DNA of 64,000 nucleotides from Streptantibioticus ferralitis. GTDB taxonomy: Bacteria; Actinomycetota; Actinomycetes; Streptomycetales; Streptomycetaceae. The stretch is taken from contig NZ_JARHTQ010000036.1 in NCBI RefSeq assembly GCF_029223525.1, positions 1-64,000 of the forward strand. Direction: 5' to 3'. The position numbers and the translations under genes were made by a program. Positions within the stretch are counted from its first letter, which is position 1. The number at the start of each line of letters is the position of its first letter. Under the pieces are notes generated by a model, which saw nothing but the letters and a program-made list of their open reading frames with translations, searched no databases and had not been told where the DNA came from. This document shows positions 1 through 7,228 of this stretch, piece after piece.

Positions 1-96
1 GCCGCCGCCGAACTCAACAGCCGCCCACGCAAGACGCTCGGCTGGGAAACCCCAGCCGAGCGTCTGTCTAAACTTCTCGCCACCACACGTCAGTGA
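1..96 (+). CDS. IS30-family transposase, C-terminal end (partial)
   Basis: The window opens inside a reading frame ending in TGA at 94-96. The visible 31 residues include NSRPRKTLGWETPAERL, which matches the conserved extreme C-terminus of IS30-type DDE transposases (N-x-R-P-R-K-T-L-G-W-x-T-P). The catalytic residues lie upstream, outside the window. It ends about 120 bp before the next gene, so an insertion sequence sits immediately upstream of the AI-2E permease. Whether the copy is intact cannot be judged from here, and no terminal inverted repeat was identified with confidence. Confidence 0.8.
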   Translation, partial: AAAELNSRPRKTLGWETPAERLSKLLATTRQ

Positions 97-217
97 TCAC
101 GTGTTGCGACGATCCCTGGAATTCGCCTTCACCGGTCGGGGGCTTGTGCGCAAGGCAACCACCGGCCCGGGTAACGTCGTCCTCCTCACGGGTTCGGTAC
201 TGGGGATGGGGAAGGCA

Positions 218-1591
218 ATGTCGCAGATGCGCCGATGGAGGGCGGGCCTTGCCGCGAATCTGGCCGGATTCGCCGTTCGCCTCCAAGAGCGCCGCGCGGC
301 CGTGGAGAGCGAGGAGGGCATCCCCGTGACCCCCGGTGCGCCCGGCGAGGAGGGCGAACCGGAGCGGGGCGGGCCCACGGCGGAGCGGGAACCGCACGCC
401 GACTACGTACCGCCGCCCCCGTCCTACGCCCCGGCGGTCGCGGCGCCGCGCGACCCCGTCGGCGCGGTCCCCTGGGGAGTTCGGGTCGCCGCCGAAGTCG
501 GCTGGCGCTTCCTGATCCTGGCGGGGGCCCTGTACGTCCTGATGCGCGTCATCAGCGCGGTGCAACTGGTCGTCCTCGCCTTCGTCGGCTCGCTGCTGAT
601 CACCGCGCTGCTGCAGCCGACGGTCGCCATGCTCAAGCGCGCGGGGCTGCCGCGCGGCCTGGCCACCGCCGTCACCTTCATCGGCGGCTTCGTGATCATG
701 GGCCTGGTGGGATGGTTCGTGGCCTGGCAGGTCATGGAGAACACCGACATGCTGTCCCAGCAACTCCAGGACGGCATCGGGCAGTTGAAGAAGTGGCTGC
801 TGCACTCCCCGTTCCATGTGACCGAGACGCAGATCAACCAGATCGCCAAGAACCTCCAGCACGCGGTGGGCACCAACGCCGAACAGATCACCTCGGCGGG
901 CCTGCAGGGTGTCACCGTGGTGATCGAGCTGTTCACCGGGATCTTCCTGGCGATGTTCTCCACCCTGTTCCTGCTCTACGACGGGCGGAACGTCTGGCAC
1001 TGGGTGCTCAAGCTCTTTCCGCGGGACGCCCGGGAAGGGATCGCGGGCGCCGGTCCGCGCGCCTGGCGGACGCTGACGCTGTATGTGCGCGGCACGGTGA
1101 TAGTGGCCTTCATCGACGCGGTCTGCATCGGTGTCGGCATCTACTTCCTCGGGGTGCCGATGGCGGTGCCGCTGGCCGTGGTGATCTTCCTCGGGGCGTT
1201 CATCCCGCTGGTCGGCGCGGTGGCCTCGGGTGCGCTGGCGATGATCGTGGCGCTGGTCACCCAGGGGCCGTTCACCATGCTGATGGTGCTGGTGGTGGTG
1301 CTCGCCGTGCAGCAGATAGAGGGCCACATCCTGCAGCCGTTCATCCTCGGGCGCGCGGTGCGGGTGCATCCGCTGGGGGTGGTGCTGGCGGTCGCGGCGG
1401 GTTCGCTGATCGCTGGGATCGGCGGTGCGGTGGTCGCGGTTCCGCTGGTCGCGGTGACCAATACGGTGGTCGGCTACCTCCGCGTCCACGCCCACGAGGC
1501 CGCGCTGAGGGCTGCGCCCGGCCCCCACGGCTCCACGGCGGTGGAGGTGGCGCCGGTCCAAAAGGAAACCCCGGCGGACGAGGCCCCCTGA
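218..1591 (+). CDS. AI-2E family transporter (membrane permease)
   Basis: The protein has about 457 residues from this start. An acidic, Pro-rich N-terminal tail (roughly 100 residues) is followed by paired hydrophobic segments (FLILAGALYVLMRVISAVQL, VLAFVGSLLITALLQP) and a soluble insert rich in Gln/Asn. A C-terminal bundle follows, with the family hallmark around GVPMAVPLAVVIFLGAFIPLVG and QQIEGHILQPFILGRAV. AI-2E (TqsA/PerM-like) proteins export small molecules or act as Na+/H+ antiporters, so the substrate here is unknown. In-frame starts exist at 101 (GTG), 206, 218 and 227. I chose 218 because GGGGAAGG lies just upstream, but 227 has better spacing. The last codons fall in a short repeat tract (see 1577-1686). 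Confidence 0.85.
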   Translation: MSQMRRWRAGLAANLAGFAVRLQERRAAVESEEGIPVTPGAPGEEGEPERGGPTAEREPHADYVPPPPSYAPAVAAPRDPVGAVPWGVRVAAEVGWRFLILAGALYVLMRVISAVQLVVLAFVGSLLITALLQPTVAMLKRAGLPRGLATAVTFIGGFVIMGLVGWFVAWQVMENTDMLSQQLQDGIGQLKKWLLHSPFHVTETQINQIAKNLQHAVGTNAEQITSAGLQGVTVVIELFTGIFLAMFSTLFLLYDGRNVWHWVLKLFPRDAREGIAGAGPRAWRTLTLYVRGTVIVAFIDAVCIGVGIYFLGVPMAVPLAVVIFLGAFIPLVGAVASGALAMIVALVTQGPFTMLMVLVVVLAVQQIEGHILQPFILGRAVRVHPLGVVLAVAAGSLIAGIGGAVVAVPLVAVTNTVVGYLRVHAHEAALRAAPGPHGSTAVEVAPVQKETPADEAP

Positions 1592-1686
1592 CGGGCGTTA
1601 GCGGGTGAAGCCCCCAGGGGGGCTTGGAGGACGAGGTCCCCTGAGGGGGCCCAGTGGACGAAGTCCCCTGGAAACGAAGTCCCCTG
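1577..1686. repeat. Degenerate direct repeats GACGARGTCCCCTG
   Basis: Four related 14-mers occur at 1577-1590, 1630-1643, 1657-1670 and 1673-1686 (GACGAGGCCCCCTG, GACGAGGTCCCCTG, GACGAAGTCCCCTG, AACGAAGTCCCCTG). The first copy encodes the last residues and stop of the AI-2E gene and the rest lie downstream, suggesting local slippage duplication of the gene's 3' end. Confidence 0.7.
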
Positions 1687-1701
1687 GAAATCAAAGCGAA
1701 G

Positions 1702-1735
1702 ACGGGGTCCGGGGCCGAAAGGTCCCGGACCCCGT
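1702..1735. terminator. Bidirectional rho-independent terminator
   Basis: A perfect 12-bp stem (ACGGGGTCCGGG / CCCGGACCCCGT) with a 10-nt loop is followed on the plus strand by TTTT. It lies between the convergent AI-2E permease and ahpD genes and can serve both. Confidence 0.85.
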
Positions 1736-1747
1736 TTTCGGGGTACG

Positions 1748-2281
1748 TCAGGCGAGGTCCGCCTCGGCGTCAAGCGTCGTCCCGACGGCCTGGATGACCG
1801 CCGCGACCTTGAACGCCTCCTGAATCGTCTCGCGAGAGACATCCGCCTTGCGCAGCACCTGCTCGTGCGAGTCGAGGCACATGCCGCAGCCGTTGATGGC
1901 GGAGACCGCGAGCGACCACAGCTCGAAGTCGACCTTCTCCACGCCCGGGTTGCCGATGACGTTCATCCGCAGGCCCGCACGCAGGTTGCCGTACTCCGGG
2001 TCAGACAGCAGGTGCCGGGTCCGGTAGTAGACGTTGTTCATCGCCATGATGGCCGCCGCGGCCTTGGCGGCGGTGTACGCCTCGGGGCTCAGGTTGGCCT
2101 TGGCCTCGGGCTCCAGCTCACGCAGCACGATCGGGCTGCGTGAGGCGATCGCGCAGGCGAGCACGGTGCCCCACAGCTGCTGCTGGGACAGCGCGTCGTT
2201 GTTGCCGATCACCGAACCGAGGTTCAGCTTCAGGTCCTTGGCGTACTCCGGAAGCTGTGACTTCAGCTCATCGAGCGCCAT
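1748..2281 (-). CDS. ahpD: Alkyl hydroperoxidase AhpD
   Basis: The 177-residue protein has the AhpD/CMD signature [11 protein letters not shown] near its C-terminus. The two cysteines of CxxC and the following His form the proton-relay redox centre. In actinobacteria AhpD reduces AhpC and is itself a weak peroxidase, so the pair forms an NADH-linked peroxide defence. I chose ATG at 2281 because GGTGAG precedes it. A GTG at 2287 overlapping the ahpC stop is the alternative. The gene is translationally coupled to ahpC, whose stop codon lies 3 bp upstream, so its expression depends on the chimeric ahpC transcript described below. Confidence 0.95.
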   Translation of the reverse strand: MALDELKSQLPEYAKDLKLNLGSVIGNNDALSQQQLWGTVLACAIASRSPIVLRELEPEAKANLSPEAYTAAKAAAAIMAMNNVYYRTRHLLSDPEYGNLRAGLRMNVIGNPGVEKVDFELWSLAVSAINGCGMCLDSHEQVLRKADVSRETIQEAFKVAAVIQAVGTTLDAEADLA

Positions 2282-2283
2282 GT

Positions 2284-2838
2284 TCACTCACCGGCCAGCA
2301 GCTTGACCGGGTCGAGGGTGTCCTCGCCCTTGCTCCAGTTGCAGGGGCACAGCTCGTCGGTCTGCAGCGCGTCGAGGACCCGCAGGACCTCCTTGGGGTT
2401 ACGGCCGACGGACCCGGCGGTCACCATGGTGAACTGGATCTCGTTGTTCGGGTCGACGATGAAGACCGCGCGCTGGGCGAAGCCGTCCTCGCCCTCGACG
2501 CCGCACGCCTGCATCAGCTCGTGCTTGGAGTCGGCCAGCATCGGGAACGGCAGGTCGCGCAGGTCCTTGTGGTCCTTGCGCCAGGCGTGGTGGACGAACT
2601 CCGAGTCGCCGGAGACGCCGAGGATCTGGGCGTCGCGGTCCGCGAACTCGTCGTTCAGCTTGCCGAACGCGGCGATCTCGGTCGGGCACACGAAGGTGAA
2701 GTCCTTGGGCCAGAAGAACACCACTGACCAACCCTTGTTGTCCTCCGAGCTGTACTCCTTGATCTCCAGCTTGTCGTCGGACGGGCCTTCGACGCCCAGC
2801 AGCTTCCAGGCGGGGAACTTGTCACCAACGGTGAGCAT
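2284..2838 (-). CDS. ahpC: Peroxiredoxin AhpC, chimeric across the AICE attachment site
   Basis: The 184-residue 2-Cys peroxiredoxin has the peroxidatic Cys in FTFVCPTE and the resolving Cys in ELCPCNW. The start at ATG 2838 (MLTVGDKFP) is preceded by GGAG at 9-nt spacing. The gene is built from two sources. Codons from about VVFFW onward belong to the host chromosome. The first 38 codons and the promoter lie inside the integrated element, to the right of attL. The displaced host 5' end is at 19246-19374 and also encodes 38 residues before VV. Both begin MLTVGDKFP but then diverge (13 of 38 identical without gaps). All catalytic residues come from the host part, so the chimera should be functional. 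It is coupled to ahpD. Confidence 0.93.
   Translation of the reverse strand: MLTVGDKFPAWKLLGVEGPSDDKLEIKEYSSEDNKGWSVVFFWPKDFTFVCPTEIAAFGKLNDEFADRDAQILGVSGDSEFVHHAWRKDHKDLRDLPFPMLADSKHELMQACGVEGEDGFAQRAVFIVDPNNEIQFTMVTAGSVGRNPKEVLRVLDALQTDELCPCNWSKGEDTLDPVKLLAGE
2711..2724. other. attL core of the AICE
   Basis: CAGAAGAACACCAC lies within the ahpC codons for VVFFW (minus strand). To its left is host ahpC and to its right is element DNA. The preceding base (C) and following base (T) differ from those at attR (T and G), so the identity is exactly 14 bp. Confidence 0.9.
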
Positions 2839-2861
2839 CTGTGATGTCTCCATGATCTTGT

Positions 2862-2900
2862 GGGTTGGACGGACTCCACCGTGCCATAGACTCATTGATC
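2862..2900 (-). promoter_or_regulatory. Element-borne copy of the ahpC promoter / probable OxyR-responsive region
   Basis: On the minus strand the segment contains GATCAATG, then TCTATGGCAC, then GTGGA and CGTCCAACCC. The same blocks in the same order occur in the native ahpC/oxyR intergenic region at 19432-19471. Flanking sequence is not similar, so this short block appears conserved by function. OxyR is known to bind the ahpC-oxyR intergenic region in Streptomyces. That it binds here is inference. The block lies 24-62 bp upstream of the ahpC start. Confidence 0.7.
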
Positions 2901-2925
2901 TAGAAAAATTGCCACTCCGGGAAAG

Positions 2926-2948
2926 ATTGATCGGATCCTCCGATCAAT
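2926..2948. promoter_or_regulatory. Palindrome ATTGATCGGA-tcc-TCCGATCAAT
   Basis: Perfect 10-bp arms with a 3-bp spacer lie just upstream of the conserved promoter block and share the ATCAAT/ATTGAT motif with it. It is a likely regulator-binding site of the element-borne ahpC promoter. A weaker TTGAT-N11-ATCAA arrangement lies at the oxyR start on the native side. Confidence 0.55.
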
Positions 2949-2981
2949 CGCGGGCATCGCAGTCCATCGCCGGTGATCACG

Positions 2982-3019
2982 CCGACGCCCCCGGCCGATG
3001 CGGCACTCGGGGGCGTCGG
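2982..3019 (-). terminator. Stem-loop terminator of the 3047-3382 gene
   Basis: A 12-bp perfect stem (CCGACGCCCCCG / CGGGGGCGTCGG) with a 14-nt loop lies directly downstream of the minus-strand gene ending at 3047. There is no marked T run, as is common in Streptomyces. Confidence 0.6.
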
Positions 3020-3046
3020 GCTGGTGTGGGCTTAGAGCCTCGGGGC

Positions 3047-3382
3047 TCATACCGCCATCTGGGCTCCGGGATAGGTGTACGGGTAGTCGTGGCCCATGCT
3101 CGCTGCCGCTGCTGCCCGGCGTCGCTCGTGCTGCTGTCGTCGCTCGAAGTCACGTTCCCACACCACCATGTAGAGGGGAACGAGGGGGCGCGTGCTCTCA
3201 GGAATGGGCAGGGTTCGAGCCAGCACGTGTGCAGGGATAGGCCGCGTCGGTCCGCAGATCACGTAAGCGGGCTGGGCTGTCGAGGCCTGGTGGGCTAAGA
3301 CGTGTCCCGCGCTGTGTCGGCCTTGGGCGGGCAACAGTATCCGCAGCACCCACGTTAGGGCGCGAGCGATAGTGTCACGCAT
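3047..3382 (-). CDS. Hypothetical AICE protein
   Basis: The protein has about 111 residues starting at ATG 3382 (MRDTIARALTWVLRILLP). An amphipathic or weakly hydrophobic N-terminal helix is followed by a Pro/Arg-rich middle and a C-terminus with an Arg/Ala-rich coiled stretch (ERDFERRQQHERRRAAA) ending in PGAQMAV. I do not recognise a domain. It is divergent from a small GntR regulator, with repeated GTCTACC motifs in between, and is probably controlled by it. An upstream in-frame start at 3475 would run into that operator region and is less likely. Confidence 0.6.
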   Translation of the reverse strand: MRDTIARALTWVLRILLPAQGRHSAGHVLAHQASTAQPAYVICGPTRPIPAHVLARTLPIPESTRPLVPLYMVVWERDFERRQQHERRRAAAAASMGHDYPYTYPGAQMAV

Positions 3383-3478
3383 GTCGTCAGCTCCTACTAG
3401 CTGGTGGCGTTCCAAGCCCCGGCGGGCCGGTCCTACGCGGCCTGTCGGGGTTTCTTTGTGCCTGACAGTAGCCATCTT

Positions 3479-3545
3479 GTCTACCCTCGTCTACATCGGT
3501 AGGCAGACGTATGCCACCAGGCGCAGACATGGCTGGTTGTCTACC
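3479..3545. promoter_or_regulatory. Repeated GTCTACC operator-like motifs
   Basis: GTCTAC occurs at 3479 and 3489, its inverted form GTAGGCAGAC at 3499-3508, a half-site GCAGAC at 3523-3528, and TGTCTACC at 3538-3545 immediately before the GntR start. Several spaced half-sites between two divergent genes suggest an autoregulated operator for the 3555 GntR protein. Confidence 0.5.
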
Positions 3546-3554
3546 TTTGCCCTT

Positions 3555-3812
3555 ATGGCAGCAAGCGAGATCGACCATGACGCACCGACGCCGGTCTACC
3601 GGCAGATTGCGGCGCTGATCATTGCCGACATTGAGAGCGGCCTTCTGGTCGTGAACCGAAAGATTCCGTCCGAGGCGGCATTGGTCCAACGCTTTGGGGT
3701 CGCCCGCGAGACTGCACGGCACGCTGTCGGCTACCTACGTGAGGAGGGGTACGTCTTTACAGTGCCGCAGCGCGGTTCTTACGTGGCGGACCGGAGCGCA
3801 AAGTCCAAGTAG
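3555..3812 (+). CDS. Small GntR-family regulator (DNA-binding domain only)
   Basis: The 85-residue protein starts at ATG 3555 (MAASEIDHDAPTPVYRQIAA). It is essentially a stand-alone GntR winged helix: PVYRQIAALIIADIESG at the front, then PSEAALVQRFGVARETARHA as the recognition region, then LREEGYVFTVPQRGSYVA as the wing. It has no effector-binding domain, unlike the UTRA-type protein at 12552-13331. Such short GntR proteins are frequent in Streptomyces AICEs and plasmids as Kor-type transfer repressors. The operator-like repeats directly upstream suggest autorepression. No clear ribosome site is visible, so the transcript may be leaderless. Confidence 0.8.
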   Translation: MAASEIDHDAPTPVYRQIAALIIADIESGLLVVNRKIPSEAALVQRFGVARETARHAVGYLREEGYVFTVPQRGSYVADRSAKSK

Positions 3813-3850
3813 CCCCGCCCATCTGCGATGGGCACGCGGGTGGGCGGGGC
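3812..3850. terminator. Bidirectional terminator between gntR and tgmC
   Basis: GCCCCGCCCA (3812-3821) pairs with TGGGCGGGGC (3841-3850). It lies between the convergent gntR and tgmC genes. Confidence 0.7.
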
Positions 3851-3866
3851 GGCTTCGGGTGACGGC

Positions 3867-5006
3867 TCAGAGCTTGAACGTCCAGCCGTCCGGGGCGGTC
3901 AACCTACTGCCATCTGGTGTGAGTTCAACGGCCATTCGGTGTAGCGGGAACTTGCCCGCGCTCTCCCAACGTCGACGTACGCGTTCTAGGTCGTCCCACA
4001 GACGGCGAGGGCCGCTCTGGTGTACCGCAGGCGCTGAGCCGTCTTCGCCGCGCGCCCATGACCCGTCGGCGGCGAGAAGCCAGAGCACGCGGCGTCCATC
4101 CGGATACGAAGCGGCGCGCGTCTCGATGCCGGGCGTCTCCAGCTCGTACAGCCAACGGAGTGACCATTCTTGCCAGAGGTCCGGGATTGGTCCGTCGGTT
4201 GGCCGTACGTCGTCCCCATCGCTTTCGCGTGCTGCCGAGAACACGTCGTTCAACTTCGGCGGGTAGTCGGCCTCTTGGCGGGTTTCCATGAACGTAGCGG
4301 GGTCCGGCTGAACGGTCCCCCGTGCAACTCCGTCGTCTCCCATGTCGGCCGTGATCAACAGTGCTGTGTGGGCGATGGTTGTCACGAGCCTGCCCCCTGG
4401 TCGGAGTGCGCGCAGCCAGGTTTCCGGTACGGGGCGGACTGAGACAGTCGCAACGATTCGGTCGTATGCGGCGTCGGGGAGTTTGCCCGTGGCATCAATG
4501 GCTTCCATGCGCGGGTTCCGGCCGAATTCGGCTAGGCGTTCGCGGGCGATCTCAACTAGGTACCGGTCGACGTCCACGCTCGTCACGTGCTCGTCTCCGA
4601 TGCGGCGGCTAAGCAGGGCAGCGGAGTACCCGGAGCCGGTACCAACGTCTAGGACCTGGTGGCTCGGTTCCGCGCCCAGGTGATGAAGCATGGACACCAC
4701 GAGTCCCGGCAACGTTGACGACGATGTAGGGCTACCCGCGGCCTTGCCCCCCGGCTTCGCGTGGTCGGCGTGATCCGGGCCTACCCTGGTAACAAGCGTC
4801 TCGTCCCGGTATGCAGCGGCGGTGTGTTCCGCAGAGAGCGGGGACGGGCTGACGAGTTCCCATTCCTCCGTTGGACTGTTCGGAATCCGCTGCCACCAAC
4901 GGGGTACGAGGTGATGCCGGGGAGTGTTGCTTACCGCATCGTGCCACTCGGGCGCGTTCGTAGTCACCGCGTCGGCAAGCGCTGTTGCCGCGCCTTTCCA
5001 ACTCAC
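3867..5006 (-). CDS. tgmC: PIMT-like methyltransferase of an ATP-grasp (graspetide) cluster
   Basis: The 379-residue protein has an N-terminal third (PRHHLVPRWW) and then a protein-L-isoaspartate O-methyltransferase fold with motif I VLDVGTGSGYSAALL. A C-terminal extension of about 150 residues follows, typical of methyltransferases paired with ATP-grasp peptide maturases. In studied graspetides such as fuscimiditide, this enzyme methylates a core Asp, which then collapses to an aspartimide. It starts with GTG at 5006, overlapping the tgmB stop (GTGA), so it is translationally coupled. Together with tgmB and tgmA it forms a compact operon carried by the AICE. The assignment rests on domain layout and context. 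The exact modified residue is not known. Confidence 0.88.
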   Translation of the reverse strand: MSWKGAATALADAVTTNAPEWHDAVSNTPRHHLVPRWWQRIPNSPTEEWELVSPSPLSAEHTAAAYRDETLVTRVGPDHADHAKPGGKAAGSPTSSSTLPGLVVSMLHHLGAEPSHQVLDVGTGSGYSAALLSRRIGDEHVTSVDVDRYLVEIARERLAEFGRNPRMEAIDATGKLPDAAYDRIVATVSVRPVPETWLRALRPGGRLVTTIAHTALLITADMGDDGVARGTVQPDPATFMETRQEADYPPKLNDVFSAARESDGDDVRPTDGPIPDLWQEWSLRWLYELETPGIETRAASYPDGRRVLWLLAADGSWARGEDGSAPAVHQSGPRRLWDDLERVRRRWESAGKFPLHRMAVELTPDGSRLTAPDGWTFKL

Positions 5007-5950
5007 TCGTTCTCTCCTTGCAGAGCGTCAGCCATGACGGATACCAATGGCAAACCGGCCTTTACGGCAATCCAGTGCCATTGTCCGTTAGGGTTCACCT
5101 CAAAGAACTTCCAATGCCCGTCCGGAGTTACGGCGAAGTCTAGTGCGCCGAAGAACAAGCCAAGTTCGTCCATGAGGCGTCGGACCACTTCCTCAACGGA
5201 GGCGGGCATTTCTATCGTCTCGTAGGTGAGCGAGCGGTAATCGGTGCGCCAGTCCAGTTTTGCCCGTTCGCTTCCAGCGTGGATAGCTACCGGGAACATG
5301 CGATCCCCGATGACCGTCAGCCGGACCTCGTACGCCTTCGGAACATGCTCTTGGAACAGGTGAGTCGTGCCCGAAAGGCTGTCGTCGATCTCCCCAGCGG
5401 TCACAAGCGTTGTGGGAAGGAACTTTCTGCGGCCGTCCGGTCCGAGGATCCCACCGCTAAGTCCCTTGTAGATCACCTGATCACTGCCGATGAAGTCCCG
5501 TGCGTGCTCCGGGTCTGACGTGATCACGGTCCTAGGTACGTCTAGGCCGACGCGAGCAGCTACGGCCAGTTGGCGGGGTTTGTAGTTGGCGGCCGATTCG
5601 TTGGCCGGATGGTTGATCCACCGCACGGGGAGCGAGCCTAGAACGCCCAATACCCCAACGCGCGCTTCGGATAGAGCGAATGCACGCGCGTGGTCTGGCC
5701 ATTCCTCAGGCGTAACGAATTCGTTGGGGCGACGCCACCAAACAGATTTGACCGTTTCGAGGTCCAGCGTCCGGGAGCTGGTCAAGGTGCCCGCCCAGCC
5801 ATCCCCCGTTAGGGAGACGGCCAGGCGGGAAGCGGTAGGAAAGTCGGCCGTGTCGTAGCGAACGACGTTCTCACCGCGCTTGCCCAGCTCCTCAACCACC
5901 GCATCGGCCGTCAGATCGTCCCGGCCGGTAAGGATGAGGATGGTTTTCAT
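5003..5950 (-). CDS. tgmB: ATP-grasp ribosomal peptide maturase (graspetide synthetase)
   Basis: The 315-residue protein starts at ATG 5950 (MKTILILTGRDDLTADAV). Family features in order are the SVWWRRP motif, the NHPANESAANYKPRQL segment, YKGLSGG in the nucleotide-binding region, EVRLTVIGDRMFPVAIHA, the DWR triad, and the metal-binding end FFEVNPNGQWHWI. These match the TgmB group of ATP-grasp enzymes, which activate Asp/Glu side chains as acyl phosphates and join them to Ser/Thr or Lys side chains of a precursor peptide as macrolactones or lactams. It lies 4 bp downstream of the precursor gene tgmA and overlaps tgmC. A longer in-frame extension upstream would run through tgmA and is not credible. 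Confidence 0.92.
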   Translation of the reverse strand: MKTILILTGRDDLTADAVVEELGKRGENVVRYDTADFPTASRLAVSLTGDGWAGTLTSSRTLDLETVKSVWWRRPNEFVTPEEWPDHARAFALSEARVGVLGVLGSLPVRWINHPANESAANYKPRQLAVAARVGLDVPRTVITSDPEHARDFIGSDQVIYKGLSGGILGPDGRRKFLPTTLVTAGEIDDSLSGTTHLFQEHVPKAYEVRLTVIGDRMFPVAIHAGSERAKLDWRTDYRSLTYETIEMPASVEEVVRRLMDELGLFFGALDFAVTPDGHWKFFEVNPNGQWHWIAVKAGLPLVSVMADALQGENE

Positions 5951-5954
5951 GTGG

Positions 5955-6182
5955 TTAGTACAGGTCGGTTCCGCTGTCGGAGCCGGGTGTAGAGCCGTCA
6001 CCGTTGCTGGTCTCGGTCTTCGTCTCCGGCTTGTTCGCGGCAAGGGCGTGCCAAGGGTTGCCCTGTGCGGAGACGTTCAGTTGAAGTGCCTCGCTGTAGG
6101 TGATAACCGGATCCTCTTCGGTCCCCTCAGGGGGCGAGATCAGGTGGCGAACTCCGAAGGGAACTAAAAGTGTTGCGCTCAC
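5955..6182 (-). CDS. tgmA: Graspetide precursor peptide
   Basis: The 75-residue peptide starts at GTG 6182, with AAGGAG at 7-nt spacing. The leader carries PFGVRHL at residues 8-14, resembling the P-F-x-x-R motif by which ATP-grasp maturases recognise their substrates (PFFARFL in microviridins). The C-terminal 25 residues are low in hydrophobics and alternate Thr/Ser with Glu, Asp and Lys, ending in GTDLY. These are the nucleophile and acid partners needed for omega-ester or amide crosslinks. D62-G63 and N60-G61 dipeptides are favourable for aspartimide formation by the PIMT-like enzyme. Four bp separate it from tgmB. No protease or exporter is visible in the cluster. Confidence 0.85.
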   Translation of the reverse strand: MSATLLVPFGVRHLISPPEGTEEDPVITYSEALQLNVSAQGNPWHALAANKPETKTETSNGDGSTPGSDSGTDLY

Positions 6183-6431
6183 TGCTGCACTCTCCTTTTC
6201 GGTTGTGTGCCTCTGCTGACCCGCCCCGGCTGAGTGGCCTCGTGTGCACCCAACCGGGACGGGTAGTACCCGCCCAGCCTCGAACAGGAGGAACAAGCCG
6301 GACGGGCGTTCGTACCCGCCCCTGCCGGGATCCCGAATCAGCGAAGGGGGTAGGCCGGTTCGGTCCGTCCGGCAGGGACGGGAGTTCACTAGTTGCTTTG
6401 CGGGCGGCGTGCTCAGCGCTTTTGCCCGCGG

Positions 6432-6716
6432 TCATGACCGTCCCCGCTGCCGTAGGGCATGCAACCTGCCAATCGCCTCCAACTGCCGTGCTTCCCGCTC
6501 GGTACCTCGCCGGAGTCTTAGGAAGGGCACCCGCCAGGTAAAGCCCGTGGGGCGCTCCAACTCGACGTACCGGCCGTCCACCCTTCGCACCTTGCCGGGC
6601 ATGTCGTAGGCGTGATCAAAAACCACCGTGCCAACGCTGATTTCATCCGGCGTGGCGAACACGACGGTTCGTGCGATGGCCCGCGAGGGTGGAGCGACAG
6701 GATTGCTCGTTCTCAC
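6432..6716 (-). CDS. Hypothetical protein of the XRE/graspetide locus
   Basis: The 94-residue protein starts at GTG 6716, overlapping the upstream stop by GTGA. The core reads like a small beta-rich domain (VGTVVFDHAYDMPGKVRRVDGRYVELERP), followed by a basic C-terminal helix (RLRRGTEREARQLEA). No enzymatic motif is visible. Comparable small proteins accompany XRE/TPR regulators in Streptomyces. It is the third gene of a minus-strand operon 7145-6432. The next gene downstream, tgmA, is 249 bp away with its own ribosome site. Confidence 0.65.
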   Translation of the reverse strand: MRTSNPVAPPSRAIARTVVFATPDEISVGTVVFDHAYDMPGKVRRVDGRYVELERPTGFTWRVPFLRLRRGTEREARQLEAIGRLHALRQRGRS

Positions 6717-6877
6717 GCTCGTGCCCTTCTGTGCGGGTGGTTAGCGATCTCTGCATTGCAGCTCTGGGCCGTAACGGGGCTGCCCGTCCGGCGTGCTGCT
6801 TCGCGCTGCCGGGCCAGTGCGGCGCACACGTCGCAATCCTCTACTGGTGCTACGGTCGCCGTGGTTTCACTGCTCAC
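6713..6877 (-). CDS. Small CxxC protein
   Basis: A 54-residue ORF runs from GTG 6877 to TGA 6713-6715. It contains CDVCAALARQREAARRTG, a later single Cys (QSCNAE) and a basic end (HPHRRARA). It overlaps both neighbours (11 bp with the upstream gene, 4 bp with the downstream one), which argues strongly that it is translated. The Cys arrangement suggests a minimal metal-binding or redox motif. I do not recognise a characterised function. Confidence 0.65.
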   Translation of the reverse strand: MSSETTATVAPVEDCDVCAALARQREAARRTGSPVTAQSCNAEIANHPHRRARA

Positions 6878-7145
6878 CGGTCAACCTCCGCAAACCGATT
6901 GCAACGCTGCGGACGAGCGCCCGCGTTGGCCTTGCATACGGCCCGCGCGGCACCTCTGGCGGTAACGGGGTCCGGGGGGAGAACCACACTTTGTCCGGCG
7001 TGCGCTCCCAGCGCTTACGCTGCTCCGCTGCTACGTCGGCCGGTAGCAACCGACGGAACTGATGCCCGTTGACCGCTGCCTTTGCCAGGTTGTCACCCCT
7101 GCTGGCTACTCCTGGGGCTGGGGTCTGCTCCGCCATAGTCGCCAT
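6867..7145 (-). CDS. Hypothetical protein, first gene of operon divergent from XRE regulator
   Basis: The protein has 92 residues from ATG 7145, with ATG 7136 as an alternative. It is basic and Pro-rich, with AAVNGHQFRRLLPADVAAEQ and TPDKVWFSPRTPLPPEVPRG. There are no transmembrane or catalytic motifs. It is divergent from the XRE/TPR gene at 7274 with 128 bp between, and is followed by two overlapping small genes. The arrangement suggests joint control by the XRE protein. Confidence 0.6.
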   Translation of the reverse strand: MATMAEQTPAPGVASRGDNLAKAAVNGHQFRRLLPADVAAEQRKRWERTPDKVWFSPRTPLPPEVPRGPYARPTRALVRSVAIGLRRLTGEQ

Positions 7146-7228
7146 GCCCTTCGCCTGTTCGGTGATCTCTGCTCGCTCTAGGCAACCCCTCGACTACGCA
7201 CGGCGGTACCGTGGCAACAGCAGCAGGA

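Noticed and set aside
68-1561. A 497-codon minus-strand frame opposite the AI-2E permease
   Set aside because: Antisense shadow rich in His/Asp/Arg with no ribosome site. The plus strand encodes a clear membrane protein.
2711-2724. Integration into a tRNA gene, as usual for AICEs
   Set aside because: No tRNA-like cloverleaf is present near either end. The duplicated core is within ahpC codons and the integrase is a serine recombinase, which commonly targets protein genes.
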